Source of the DNA: Candidatus Zixiibacteriota bacterium
GTDB taxonomy: Bacteria > Zixibacteria > MSB-5A5 > GN15 > JAAZOE01
Direction of reading: 5' to 3'
Length of the DNA stretch: 8,085 nt
Assembly: GCA_012797915.1 (NCBI GenBank)
Contig: JAAZOE010000216.1
Span: 1-8,085 of the forward strand
The position numbers and the translations under genes are program-made. Under the pieces are notes generated by a model that saw nothing but the letters and a program-made list of their open reading frames with translations, was not told the DNA's origin and did not search any database. Numbering within the stretch: the first letter of the stretch is position 1; each line of letters starts with the position of its first letter. Of the stretch, positions 1 through 6,349 are shown piece by piece.

Positions 1-2
1 AC

Positions 3-59
3 AACGAAGCGAAGGAGTTCCTTCATGATCTCGACCGGGAAATCAGTGCGATGCCATAG
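3..59 (+). CDS. C-terminal end of an unidentified upstream gene (partial)
   Basis: Reading from base 3, an open frame gives NEAKEFLHDLDREISAMP and then TAG at 57-59. The composition, charged and amphipathic with well-spaced Leu, Phe and Ile, looks like the last helix of a real protein rather than out-of-frame noise. If real, it overlaps the next gene, whose ATG is at 25, by 35 bases, and the next gene's ribosome binding site lies inside this coding sequence, suggesting translational coupling. Eighteen residues are too few to assign a family. The call rests on composition and context only. Confidence 0.4.
   Translation, partial: NEAKEFLHDLDREISAMP
11..24 (+). promoter_or_regulatory. Ribosome binding site inside a small hairpin, next to the start codon
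   Basis: AAGGAG at 12-17 lies 7 bases before the ATG at 25 and supports that start. The same bases form a small inverted repeat, GAAGG (11-15) and CCTTC (20-24) around a four-base loop, so the site could pair with the bases touching the start codon. With ribosomes arriving from the overlapping upstream gene the hairpin would be opened. The pairing is seen in the sequence; an effect on translation is inference. Confidence 0.45.
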
Positions 60-1341
60 AACGGAAGGCGGTCTTCGGACCGCCCAATATCTTCCCGCTC
101 GATGGCGCCGATGGGTAATACTCGCATACCTCGCCCTCGCCTCTGCGGTCTGCGCGCAGGATCAAGCGGCGGATTCCACGACGAACGACCGGGTGAAGGT
201 TTTCCTGGACTGCCCGGATTGTGACAGCAGTTTCTTTAAATCCGAAATCACCTATGTCGATTTCGTGCGCGACCGGCGGCTGGCCGATGTCCATGTCCTG
301 ATCGCGCATCTGCCGACAGCCGGCGGCGGCAGGCGGTACCACATCGAGTGCATCGGCGAGGGACGGTTCGACGGCATGCGGGACACCCTGGAAATCGTCA
401 CCGATCAAACCGACTCGGAGGACGGGATCCGCCGGAAGACCGTTCATGCCGTTTCCCTCGGGCTCGTCCGCTTCTCGGCCCGCACCTCGCTTGCCCCGGA
501 ATTGACCGTGGCGTACGCAGCCCCGACCGCCCCCATCGTGACCGCCGACCCCTGGAAACACTGGATCATCCAACTGAGCACCAGCTTCTGGATTAACGGT
601 GAAAAAGACTACCACAGCCTGTCGCTGTCCTCTAATCTGTCGGCGCGGCGGGTAACGAAAATGAACAAGATAAAACTATCGGTGTGGAACGAATACAGCG
701 AAAGCAAATTTGATTACGGCTTCGTCAAAACGCTCAAGGCTTCCCGCGGGAACGGGGGAAAGAGTTCCTTTATCCATGGCGTATCCGAGCATTGGTCGAC
801 GGCCGTCAGCGGTTCATTGTACGACGATTCCTATTCCAACAAGGATGCGGACGTCTGCCTGACCGCCGCCATAGAATACAGCATCCTTCCCTATTCGGAA
901 TGTACTCGGCGACAATTGCGTCTCGATTACCGTTTTGTTTTGGATTACGCCGACTACCGCGAGGAAACGATTTACAATAAAACGGTCCAATGGCTGCAAT
1001 CCAACGAATACACGGTCGAAGTCGAATTCATCCAGCCGTGGGGATCCGTGTCCGGGTGGCTGTCATTGTCGCACGACCTGCATGACTTCGCCCGCAACCG
1101 CGTCGAGTTGTACACGGATATATCGCTCCGTCTGGTGAGGGGCTTGGCCTTCGAGGGCAGCATCCTGTACTCGCGGATTCACGACCAACTTTCTTTGGCC
1201 AAAGGGGATGCCAGTCCGGAAGATGTGCTGCTGCGCCGCCGGGAGCTGGAAACGAATTACAGTTTTTGGATCACGATGGGGCTTAGTTATTCATTCGGCT
1301 CAATCTACAGCCCGATCGTCAACCCGCGGTTCGGGAATTGA
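25..1341 (+). CDS. Secreted protein with CPDC-motif N-terminal domain and C-terminal outer-membrane beta-barrel
   Basis: 438 residues. A basic stretch (RWRRW, 26-30) precedes a hydrophobic segment (about 31-42) ending in AVCA, a likely signal peptide cleaved near residue 44. Residues 56-165 form a small alpha/beta-looking domain with VFLDCPDCD (59-67), a C-X2-C pair, then ITYVDFVRDRRLADVHVLI (75-93). From about 175 to the end the sequence alternates polar and hydrophobic or aromatic residues in short strands (for example YRFVLDYADYRE), as expected of an outer-membrane barrel, and closes with NPRFGN. The layout matches my memory of a conserved uncharacterised family in FCB and candidate-phylum bacteria; I cannot name a function. 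The n-region of about 30 residues is long; the only later alternative start is GTG at 46, which has a poorer ribosome binding site. No link to the NO genes downstream is evident. Confidence 0.8.
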   Translation: MISTGKSVRCHRTEGGLRTAQYLPARWRRWVILAYLALASAVCAQDQAADSTTNDRVKVFLDCPDCDSSFFKSEITYVDFVRDRRLADVHVLIAHLPTAGGGRRYHIECIGEGRFDGMRDTLEIVTDQTDSEDGIRRKTVHAVSLGLVRFSARTSLAPELTVAYAAPTAPIVTADPWKHWIIQLSTSFWINGEKDYHSLSLSSNLSARRVTKMNKIKLSVWNEYSESKFDYGFVKTLKASRGNGGKSSFIHGVSEHWSTAVSGSLYDDSYSNKDADVCLTAAIEYSILPYSECTRRQLRLDYRFVLDYADYREETIYNKTVQWLQSNEYTVEVEFIQPWGSVSGWLSLSHDLHDFARNRVELYTDISLRLVRGLAFEGSILYSRIHDQLSLAKGDASPEDVLLRRRELETNYSFWITMGLSYSFGSIYSPIVNPRFGN

Positions 1342-1377
1342 TCCGGGTTGGACGGACTCCTATAGTTTGGGGTCGCG

Positions 1378-1406
1378 CCTAACATGAAGGCGGCTATTGT
1401 GTTAGG
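1378..1406. other. Weak inverted repeat after the barrel gene
   Basis: CCTAACA (1378-1384) and TGTTAGG (1400-1406) are perfect complements around a 15-base loop, 37 bases after the stop codon. No T-run follows, so it is only a weak candidate for the 3' end of the upstream transcript. The rest of the 1342-1467 gap shows nothing I can assign. Confidence 0.25.
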
Positions 1407-1467
1407 GTTTCCAACCTTCGTCGGCGGCAATGAATTGAAAAAATACTGGATCTTGGTAAACTTTTTC

Positions 1468-1496
1468 TTGCCTTTTGTCATTAGTAATAGTATAAT
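1468..1496 (+). promoter_or_regulatory. Sigma70-type promoter of the Rrf2/NO operon
   Basis: The -10 element TATAAT (1491-1496) is a perfect consensus. TTGCCT (1468-1473) matches 4 of 6 positions of the -35 consensus, and the spacer is exactly 17 bases (1474-1490). Transcription would start near 1503, leaving a leader of about 18 bases before the regulator's ATG at 1521. That leader has no clear ribosome binding site, so the regulator itself may be weakly translated. The surrounding DNA is locally AT-rich, unlike the flanking genes. Confidence 0.75.
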
Positions 1497-1500
1497 GACA
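1476..1500. promoter_or_regulatory. Palindromic operator overlapping the -10 box
   Basis: TGTCATTA (1476-1483) and TAATGACA (1493-1500) are perfect 8-base inverted repeats separated by 9 bases, giving a 25-bp dyad of the size typically bound by dimeric Rrf2-family repressors. It covers most of the promoter spacer and four bases of the TATAAT box, so a bound protein would block RNA polymerase. The adjacent gene encodes an Rrf2 regulator, which makes autoregulation the simplest explanation. The motif does not match the FNR or CRP sites I know. Binding by this regulator is inferred. Confidence 0.65.
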
Positions 1501-1520
1501 TGTGATTAGATAAACAGACG

Positions 1521-1931
1521 ATGATTTCAAGAACCGCAATACATGCCGCCCAGGCCCTGACCGTCCTGGCCCGACTCCAACCGGGAGAATTTGCCGGGGC
1601 CGCCGGGATCGCCCGCGAGATCGGCGCCCCGCAGAACTACCTGGGCAAACTGCTCAAGACCCTGGCCGAGGAAGGAATTTTGGAATCGCAAAAAGGATTC
1701 GGCGGCGGATTCCGTTTGGCCCGCGATGCGAAAAAGATATCTCTTTATGATGTCGTCGAACCGCTGGAAAACGTTTCCCGCTGGAGCGACTGCCTTTTAC
1801 GGGGCGGCGCCTGCCGTCCCGGCCAACCGTGCGCGGTTCACGGCCGCTGGAAAAAGGTCCGCGAAGGGTATCTGCAGTTTTTGCGGCAGACGACGATTGC
1901 CGATCTGGCCGAAGGGAGGATATCGTCATGA
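1521..1931 (+). CDS. Rrf2-family iron-sulfur transcriptional regulator, probable NO sensor
   Basis: 136 residues, typical for the family. The N-terminal winged helix-turn-helix spans about 1-85, with a recognition-helix region APQNYLGKLLKTL (36-48) and a wing at GFGGGFRL (59-66). Cluster ligands are visible as C91, C98 and C104, followed by H107. Rrf2 members with this cysteine triad (IscR, NsrR) bind an Fe-S cluster in a dimer and lose DNA binding when NO or oxidants damage it. The next genes, a hemerythrin-domain protein and a nitric oxide reductase, argue for an NsrR-like role. The start is fixed by the family pattern and by the promoter just upstream. The stop overlaps the next start as ATGA. 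H107 sits where IscR has its histidine ligand, while residue 8 (Asp in Streptomyces NsrR) is His here, so cluster type is open. Confidence 0.9.
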   Translation: MISRTAIHAAQALTVLARLQPGEFAGAAGIAREIGAPQNYLGKLLKTLAEEGILESQKGFGGGFRLARDAKKISLYDVVEPLENVSRWSDCLLRGGACRPGQPCAVHGRWKKVREGYLQFLRQTTIADLAEGRISS

Positions 1932-2044
1932 GCCTGAATTCTCTTTTTTGCCCATTATTAGGATATACGCATGCGATTATATTGTCGCTGCTTCGTCGCG
2001 TGACTGGAAACCAAAAACGGCCCCATCAGGGCCGGATCCGATAG
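1928..2044 (+). CDS. Small ORF of 38 codons coupled between regulator and hemerythrin gene
   Basis: The ATG at 1928 overlaps the regulator's TGA as ATGA and is preceded by a strong ribosome binding site, GGGAGGA at 1914-1920, 7 bases away. The frame begins MSLNSLFCPLLGYTHAIILS, a hydrophobic first half, then becomes strongly basic (RRVTGNQKR and onward), and ends at TAG 2042-2044. That stop shares bases with the AGGAGGT site of the hemerythrin gene. Both junctions have the geometry of translational coupling. It may be a real short membrane-associated peptide, or a translated leader whose main job is to feed ribosomes to the next gene. I recognise no family. The start signals are strong; the existence of a functional product is uncertain. 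Confidence 0.45.
   Translation: MSLNSLFCPLLGYTHAIILSLLRRVTGNQKRPHQGRIR
2018..2034 (+). other. GC-rich hairpin just before the hemerythrin ribosome binding site
   Basis: CGGCCC (2018-2023) and GGGCCG (2029-2034) form a perfect 6-bp stem with a five-base loop, inside the small ORF and 8 bases before the AGGAGGT site at 2043-2049. No T-run follows, so it is not a usual terminator. A ribosome translating the small ORF would melt it. It could set spacing or expression between regulator and downstream genes. Confidence 0.3.
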
Positions 2045-2053
2045 GAGGTCAGT

Positions 2054-2674
2054 ATGCACCCGACCCAGATTCTTTCGTCCGAACACCGCGTCATCGAGAT
2101 CGTTCTGGATGCGTTGGACCGGATGGCCGAGAAGACGCTGGCCGACGGCCGCCTGGAAAAAGAACCGGCGCTGGAGGCGATCGACTTCATCCGTCATTTC
2201 GCCGATGGCTGTCATCACGCCAAAGAAGAAGGGCAGTTGTTCCCGGCCCTGTTCGAGAAGGGTTTCCCGCGGGAGGAGGGACCGGTCGCGGTGATGCTTC
2301 AGGAGCATGAATTGGGCCGCGCATTTGTGCGGGGGATGGACCAGGCGGTACCGGAGGCATCCGAAGGAAACGCCGCGGCCGTGCAGGAATGCGTCGCACA
2401 GGCGCGCGGCTACATCAACCTTTTGCGGGCCCATATTCAAAAGGAAGACAACATCCTCTTCCCGATGGCCGACCGGATGCTATCCGGGGAAGATCAACGG
2501 CGCCTGGCCGAGGCGTTCGACCGAACCGAGACGGAGGAGGTCGGCGAAGGCGTTCATGAACGATATCTGAAGCTGGCGGCATTGCTGGCCGAACGGTACG
2601 GCGTTCCCCATGAAAGTCTGGACCATATCCACGGCCACGGGTCAACGTCCTGCGGACATCACATTCATGACTAG
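2054..2674 (+). CDS. Hemerythrin HHE-domain di-iron protein with His-rich tail
   Basis: 206 residues, cytoplasmic (no signal peptide). The four-helix hemerythrin pattern is clear: H11 in SSEHR, H54/H55 with E59 in DGCHHAKEEGQLFP, H85 in LQEHELGR, and H127 with E131 in AHIQKEDNILFP. These are the ligands expected for a di-iron site. Such proteins bind O2 or NO, or act like YtfE/RIC in responses to nitrosative damage; lying between an Rrf2 regulator and a NO reductase favours the NO role. The start is supported by AGGAGGT 4 bases before ATG. Residues 186-206 form an unusual tail with seven histidines and one cysteine (including HIHGHG and CGHHIHD), outside the core domain, possibly a metal-binding extension. 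The stop is TAG at 2672. Confidence 0.9.
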   Translation: MHPTQILSSEHRVIEIVLDALDRMAEKTLADGRLEKEPALEAIDFIRHFADGCHHAKEEGQLFPALFEKGFPREEGPVAVMLQEHELGRAFVRGMDQAVPEASEGNAAAVQECVAQARGYINLLRAHIQKEDNILFPMADRMLSGEDQRRLAEAFDRTETEEVGEGVHERYLKLAALLAERYGVPHESLDHIHGHGSTSCGHHIHD

Positions 2675-2786
2675 GAGATTCTATCGTTATAGCGGGCCGG
2701 ATGCGAAGCGTATGATATCACGGGAATCGCCATCCGGAACGTCACCCGAGGTTTATTCGGTAAGAGCCATATAAGGAGGTTATACC
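2675..2786 (+). other. Spacer between hemerythrin and NO reductase genes with an inverted repeat
   Basis: These 112 bases hold an inverted repeat, CCGGAT (2697-2702) and ATCCGG (2732-2737). It lacks a T-run and does not look like a terminator. I see no convincing -35/-10 pair and no copy of the TGTCATTA dyad, so I infer the reductase is read from the upstream promoter, perhaps with RNA processing here. The end of the spacer carries AAGGAGGT (2773-2780), the reductase ribosome binding site. Confidence 0.3.
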
Positions 2787-5015
2787 ATGCGCAAGTTCTG
2801 GATCGCGTTCTGGGCGGTCGTGATCGTGTCATTCATCGTCCTCGGCTGGGCCGGGACGCAGATTTACCAGCAGCGCCCGCCCATCCCGGAGACGTTTAAA
2901 ACCCCCGCCGGAGCGATCATCGCCACCGGCGCGGACATTACCGCCGGGCAGAATGTCTGGCAGTCGCTGGGAGGGATGGAATCGGGCTCCATCTGGGGCC
3001 ACGGCAGTTATGTCGCCCCCGACTGGACGGCGGATTGGCTCCATCGGGAATGCGTGTTCATTCTGAATGAATGGTCGAACACCGACTATCAGATGCCGTA
3101 CGACGGCCTCAACCCGGAACAGCAGGCGGTGTTGCGCGCCCGGCTGACCGAGACGATACGCACGAATACCCATGATTCTCCGACCAACACGGTCGTCATT
3201 GATCCCGTGCGCGGCCGGGCCTTCGACGCCAATGTCGCCTATTACCGCACCCTCTTTTCCCAGGGGGATTCGCGACAGGCGATCCCTTCCGGGACGTTGA
3301 CCGATCCGGACAAGGCCCGGCAGATGGCGGCATTCTTCTTCTGGAGTTCCTGGGCCGCCTCGACCGACCGTCCCGGCAAAAACGTGACCTACACCAGCAA
3401 CTGGCCGCATGAACCGCTCATCGGCAACGTTCCCTCCAGCGATGCCATCATCTGGACCGGCTTCAGCATCATCATGCTGTTGGCCGGAATCGGCCTGCTG
3501 GTCTGGTACAACGCCTCCCGCAAGCGGGAGCCGGTGGCCGAAAAGCTCCCCGACACCGACCCGCTGATGGGGATGCAACCGACCCCGTCGCAGAAGGCGG
3601 TTATCAAATACTTCTGGGTCGTCTCCGGTCTCTTTCTGGTACAGCTGTTGATGGGCGTCATGACCGCTCATTACGGCATCGAAGGGCAGGGGTTCTACGG
3701 CCTGCCGCTGGCCAAGTGGCTGCCGTATGTCATCACCCGCACCTGGCACGTGCAGTTGGGTATTTTCTGGATTGCCACCGCCTGGCTGGCGGCGGGGATG
3801 TTTATCGGCCCGACCGCGGCCGGATTCGAGCCGAAAGGCCAGAGGTTGGGGGTTAACGTCCTTTTCGGGGCGTTGATCGTGGTCGTGGTCGGCTCGCTGG
3901 TGGGCGAATGGCTGAGCGTCACCGGCAAGCTCTCCGGAAGCTCCTGGTTTTATTTCGGCCATCAGGGGTATGAATACATCGATCTGGGGCGGATCTGGCA
4001 GATCGGCCTGACGGTCGGGTTGTTCCTCTGGCTGTATCTAGTCGGCCGCTGCATCATCGCCGCCATCCGGAAAGGGGGCGAACAGAAAACACTGATGACC
4101 ATGTTCCTGATCTCGGCCGTAGCCATCGCCGGGTTCTATCTGGCCGGCCTGATGTGGGGCAAGGGGACCCACCTGTCCATTGTCGAATACTGGCGCTGGT
4201 GGGTGGTGCATCTCTGGGTGGAGGGCTTCTTCGAGGTCTTCGCCACGGTGGTGATCGCCTTCCTCTTCGCCCGCCTCCAGTTGATCCGTCTGTCGACGGC
4301 CAACATGTCGGTGCTGTTTTCGACCTCGATCTATCTGACCGGCGGGATCATCGGCACCCTGCATCATCTCTATTTCTCCGGGACCCCGACCAGTGTGCTG
4401 GCGCTGGGGGCGGTCTTCAGCGCGCTGGAGGTCGTACCACTGACCATCATCGGTTTCGAGGCCTGGGACAACATCCGCCTGGCCCGCTCCACCCCCTGGG
4501 TGCAGAAATACAAATGGCCGATCTACTTCTTCGTCGCCGTGGCTTTCTGGAATATGGTCGGGGCGGGGTTGTTCGGGTTCATGATCAATCCGCCCATCGC
4601 CCTCTATTACATGCAGGGACTCAACACCACGCCGGTGCACGGCCACACCGCCCTGTTCGGCGTCTACGGCATGCTGGGGCTGGGATTGATGCTCTTCTCC
4701 CTGCGGGTGGCGCATATCAAGGAAGAGTGGAAAGACAACGTCCTCAAGTTTTCCTTCTGGACCATCAACGGCGGCCTGATGCTGATGGTGCTGATCAGCC
4801 TTCTGCCGGTCGGCTTCCTGCAGACCTGGGCCTCGGTGGAACACGGGTACTGGTACGCCCGCTCGCCGGAGTTCCTCTACAGCCCGACGCTTCAGGTGTT
4901 CAAATGGCTGCGGGTCCCCGGCGATACGCTGTTCGGCATCGGCGGACTGGTGATTGCGTTGTTCGTGTTCGGCTTGGCCACCGGCCATTCCCTGCGCCGC
5001 CGCAAATCTTCCTGA
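2787..5015 (+). CDS. norB: Quinol-dependent nitric oxide reductase (qNOR), single-subunit
   Basis: 742 residues, the usual size of qNOR, a heme-copper-oxidase relative in the cytoplasmic membrane that reduces 2 NO to N2O with quinol electrons. An N-terminal membrane helix (about 5-24) leads into a periplasmic domain with GGMESGSIWGHGSY (62-75), then about a dozen further helices from near 220. Active-site residues line up with Pseudomonas cNOR: H475 and E479 (HLWVE) with H526 and H527 for non-heme FeB, E548, H618 for the high-spin heme, and H321 with H620 for the low-spin heme. The 51-residue spacing H475 to H526 equals that in cNOR. No CXXCH heme-c motif is present, so electrons should come from quinol rather than cytochrome c. 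The start has AAGGAGGT 6 bases upstream. No norC or norQ/norD partner is present, as expected for qNOR. Confidence 0.95.
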   Translation: MRKFWIAFWAVVIVSFIVLGWAGTQIYQQRPPIPETFKTPAGAIIATGADITAGQNVWQSLGGMESGSIWGHGSYVAPDWTADWLHRECVFILNEWSNTDYQMPYDGLNPEQQAVLRARLTETIRTNTHDSPTNTVVIDPVRGRAFDANVAYYRTLFSQGDSRQAIPSGTLTDPDKARQMAAFFFWSSWAASTDRPGKNVTYTSNWPHEPLIGNVPSSDAIIWTGFSIIMLLAGIGLLVWYNASRKREPVAEKLPDTDPLMGMQPTPSQKAVIKYFWVVSGLFLVQLLMGVMTAHYGIEGQGFYGLPLAKWLPYVITRTWHVQLGIFWIATAWLAAGMFIGPTAAGFEPKGQRLGVNVLFGALIVVVVGSLVGEWLSVTGKLSGSSWFYFGHQGYEYIDLGRIWQIGLTVGLFLWLYLVGRCIIAAIRKGGEQKTLMTMFLISAVAIAGFYLAGLMWGKGTHLSIVEYWRWWVVHLWVEGFFEVFATVVIAFLFARLQLIRLSTANMSVLFSTSIYLTGGIIGTLHHLYFSGTPTSVLALGAVFSALEVVPLTIIGFEAWDNIRLARSTPWVQKYKWPIYFFVAVAFWNMVGAGLFGFMINPPIALYYMQGLNTTPVHGHTALFGVYGMLGLGLMLFSLRVAHIKEEWKDNVLKFSFWTINGGLMLMVLISLLPVGFLQTWASVEHGYWYARSPEFLYSPTLQVFKWLRVPGDTLFGIGGLVIALFVFGLATGHSLRRRKSS

Positions 5016-5037
5016 TCCTTCATTGTATCAACCGGGT

Positions 5038-5064
5038 GCGGATGGAGGCTTTGGCCTCCTCCGC
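5038..5064. terminator. Strong hairpin between convergent genes, likely terminator
   Basis: GCGGA plus GGAGGC (5038-5042, 5044-5049) pairs with GCCTCC plus TCCGC (5054-5064), giving 11 base pairs with one bulged T and a TTTG loop, 22 bases after the reductase stop and 22 bases beyond the stop of the convergent lipoprotein gene. It could end transcripts from both sides. A proper T-run is missing on either strand, so it may work with Rho or only protect RNA ends. Confidence 0.55.
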
Positions 5065-5086
5065 GCCCCGAATCCACGCTTCAATT

Positions 5087-5983
5087 CTATTTTATCAATG
5101 ATGCAATTAAATCGCAAATCTCCTTTAACACCTCCACCCACCGGCAGATGGGCGGGTTGCCGATGATGTCGCAAATCTTCTCCAGTATGCGAACAATCGT
5201 GCAGGCTGCTTTAAGGATATCCTTGATTTCCGACGCGGGCGCGGCCGCATTTTCGTCAGTGTGCGCACCCACCCACTTTCTGAACTTCTTGTCGGTACCC
5301 AGGTGTTGGGCCACGCCGATATCGTCGGCCGCCCCGATACCGTCGAAGGCCCCGATAAGCAACTCCACCTTCTCGATCCGCTCCAGAATATCCCGTTCCT
5401 GGGGAGTCAATAAGTTCTTATCGTAACCCAGAACATGAACGCGGTTGTACAGGTCGGCTGCCGTTTGGTATTCGGTGATATCGGCAAACGATATATCCTC
5501 TGACTCGCCACCGCGGATGATGTTCAGCTCAATCGGTCCGTCTCCACTCCATGTGGTTTCAATACCGATCATCACATCGCCTGTCAATAGCGCGGATGCG
5601 AATCGCCCGTTTTCCTGCCGGGTGACCGTGTACCCGGTAAGCGGCTGGCCCGAGGTCGTGTATACCATAATGCTGCCGAGGTTCTCTTCGACCTTTACCG
5701 TTCGTCGAACGGCTGCTTTCCCGGGAACCTGGTAGTCGAAATCAACCGTGATCGTATCGTTGAGCAGAACGGCGTCGTACACCTTGATTATGGTTCCATC
5801 GGGAAGAGAATCGATATACCGGGGGCCGAGTCCCATCGATTGGGAATTCACATCATCGGCCGTCACTTCGGCCAAAACTATCGACCCGTTTTCGGCAAAC
5901 GCGTTATCGGGGGCGGCCGCGTGATTGCCTGCGCCGCACCCAATAAACAGACTAACCATAGCCGTGAACATTATTGCGCCCAT
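5087..5983 (-). CDS. Predicted lipoprotein with four-cysteine amphipathic C-terminal tail
   Basis: 298 residues from the ATG at 5983, chosen over an upstream ATG at 6028 because AAGGAG lies just before it and it directly opens a signal peptide ending LFIGC (12-16), a lipobox-like site with lipidated C16. The middle region (about 60-215) is homologous to the 307-residue lipoprotein encoded upstream: compare PDGTIIKVYDAVLLNDTITV (61-80) with PNGDSVAVQDAYMLLDTVVV, and ISFADITEYQTA with VSFADSAELETA. The last 45 residues are an amphipathic, Ile/Leu-rich segment with C261, C271, C280 and C290 at almost regular spacing, somewhat like small disulfide-stabilised helical bundles. I recognise no named family. 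It is transcribed towards the NO reductase gene. Confidence 0.75.
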   Translation of the reverse strand: MGAIMFTAMVSLFIGCGAGNHAAAPDNAFAENGSIVLAEVTADDVNSQSMGLGPRYIDSLPDGTIIKVYDAVLLNDTITVDFDYQVPGKAAVRRTVKVEENLGSIMVYTTSGQPLTGYTVTRQENGRFASALLTGDVMIGIETTWSGDGPIELNIIRGGESEDISFADITEYQTAADLYNRVHVLGYDKNLLTPQERDILERIEKVELLIGAFDGIGAADDIGVAQHLGTDKKFRKWVGAHTDENAAAPASEIKDILKAACTIVRILEKICDIIGNPPICRWVEVLKEICDLIASLIK

Positions 5984-6041
5984 ATATACTCCTTCCTTTG
6001 CGCAGGGGAAGACTCTCGTGCCCGTCAACCATGCCAGTTTC

Positions 6042-6069
6042 CGGCGGCGGTAATTATTCCCCGCCGCCG
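6042..6069. other. 9-bp-stem hairpin between small membrane gene and second lipoprotein
   Basis: CGGCGGCGG (6042-6050) and CCGCCGCCG (6061-6069) pair perfectly around the AT-rich loop TAATTATTCC, 13 bases beyond the stop of the 83-residue gene. No T-run follows on the minus strand, so it may be a partial terminator or RNA stabiliser separating the first two minus-strand genes from the second lipoprotein gene. I found no good promoter between it and 5983. Confidence 0.45.
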
Positions 6070-6082
6070 ATTAGAACACCGG

Positions 6083-6334
6083 TCAACTATCCATGAAGCA
6101 ATACCGACCCCAATAGATGGTACCGGCGACGAGGCCCACCGTCAATAATATGGTACCAACTCGCTGAAACCAATATCCTGTTCGATTCCACCAGTCTTTC
6201 TTCCATCCGTAAGGGGATAGGATAGCGGCACGGTACCAAACCGGATGTGCGGCAGTTCGATGCTTCATGGCAAGGAAAATGCCGAAGAGCCCAAGGACCA
6301 TTCCGAACACATGGGTCCAAAGCAGGATTCTCAT
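6083..6334 (-). CDS. Small two-helix membrane protein
   Basis: 83 residues with two hydrophobic helices, about 3-23 and 58-78, joined by a basic, Trp-rich loop (VWYRAA, KKDWWNRTGYW). An excellent site AAAGGAGGT precedes the ATG, and the gene starts 15 bases after the stop of the 307-residue lipoprotein gene, so the two are very likely co-transcribed and the small protein is real. Both termini are probably on the same side of the membrane, with no signal peptide or enzyme motif visible. I recognise no family. Its position directly behind a lipoprotein with a cysteine-rich tail allows roles such as export helper, immunity-type or partner protein, but this is speculation. Confidence 0.7.
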   Translation of the reverse strand: MRILLWTHVFGMVLGLFGIFLAMKHRTAAHPVWYRAAILSPYGWKKDWWNRTGYWFQRVGTILLTVGLVAGTIYWGRYCFMDS

Positions 6335-6349
6335 CCAAACCTCCTTTTC

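Noticed and set aside
1591..2310. Plus-strand open frame of 239 codons spanning regulator and hemerythrin genes
   Set aside because: It overlaps two clear genes in a different frame and has a Pro/Arg/Ser-rich noncoding-type translation.
2829..3962. Long minus-strand open frame of 377 codons inside the NO reductase gene
   Set aside because: It is fully antisense to a confidently identified reductase, with Gly/Arg/Pro/His-rich low-complexity translation and no ribosome binding site; it is a product of GC-rich codon use.
4038..4988. Minus-strand open frame of 316 codons over the 3' half of the reductase
   Set aside because: Same reason: its translation is full of His, Gln and Asp in a pattern mirroring the codons of the membrane protein on the other strand.
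4154..5101. Plus-strand open frame of 315 codons in another frame of the reductase
   Set aside because: The translation is Arg/Gly/Pro-rich with no recognisable domain, and the overlapping frame carries all conserved NO reductase residues.
5984..6028. Upstream start of the second lipoprotein at 6028
   Set aside because: It would add 15 residues before the signal peptide, whereas the ATG at 5983 has AAGGAG directly before it and opens the lipoprotein signal at once.
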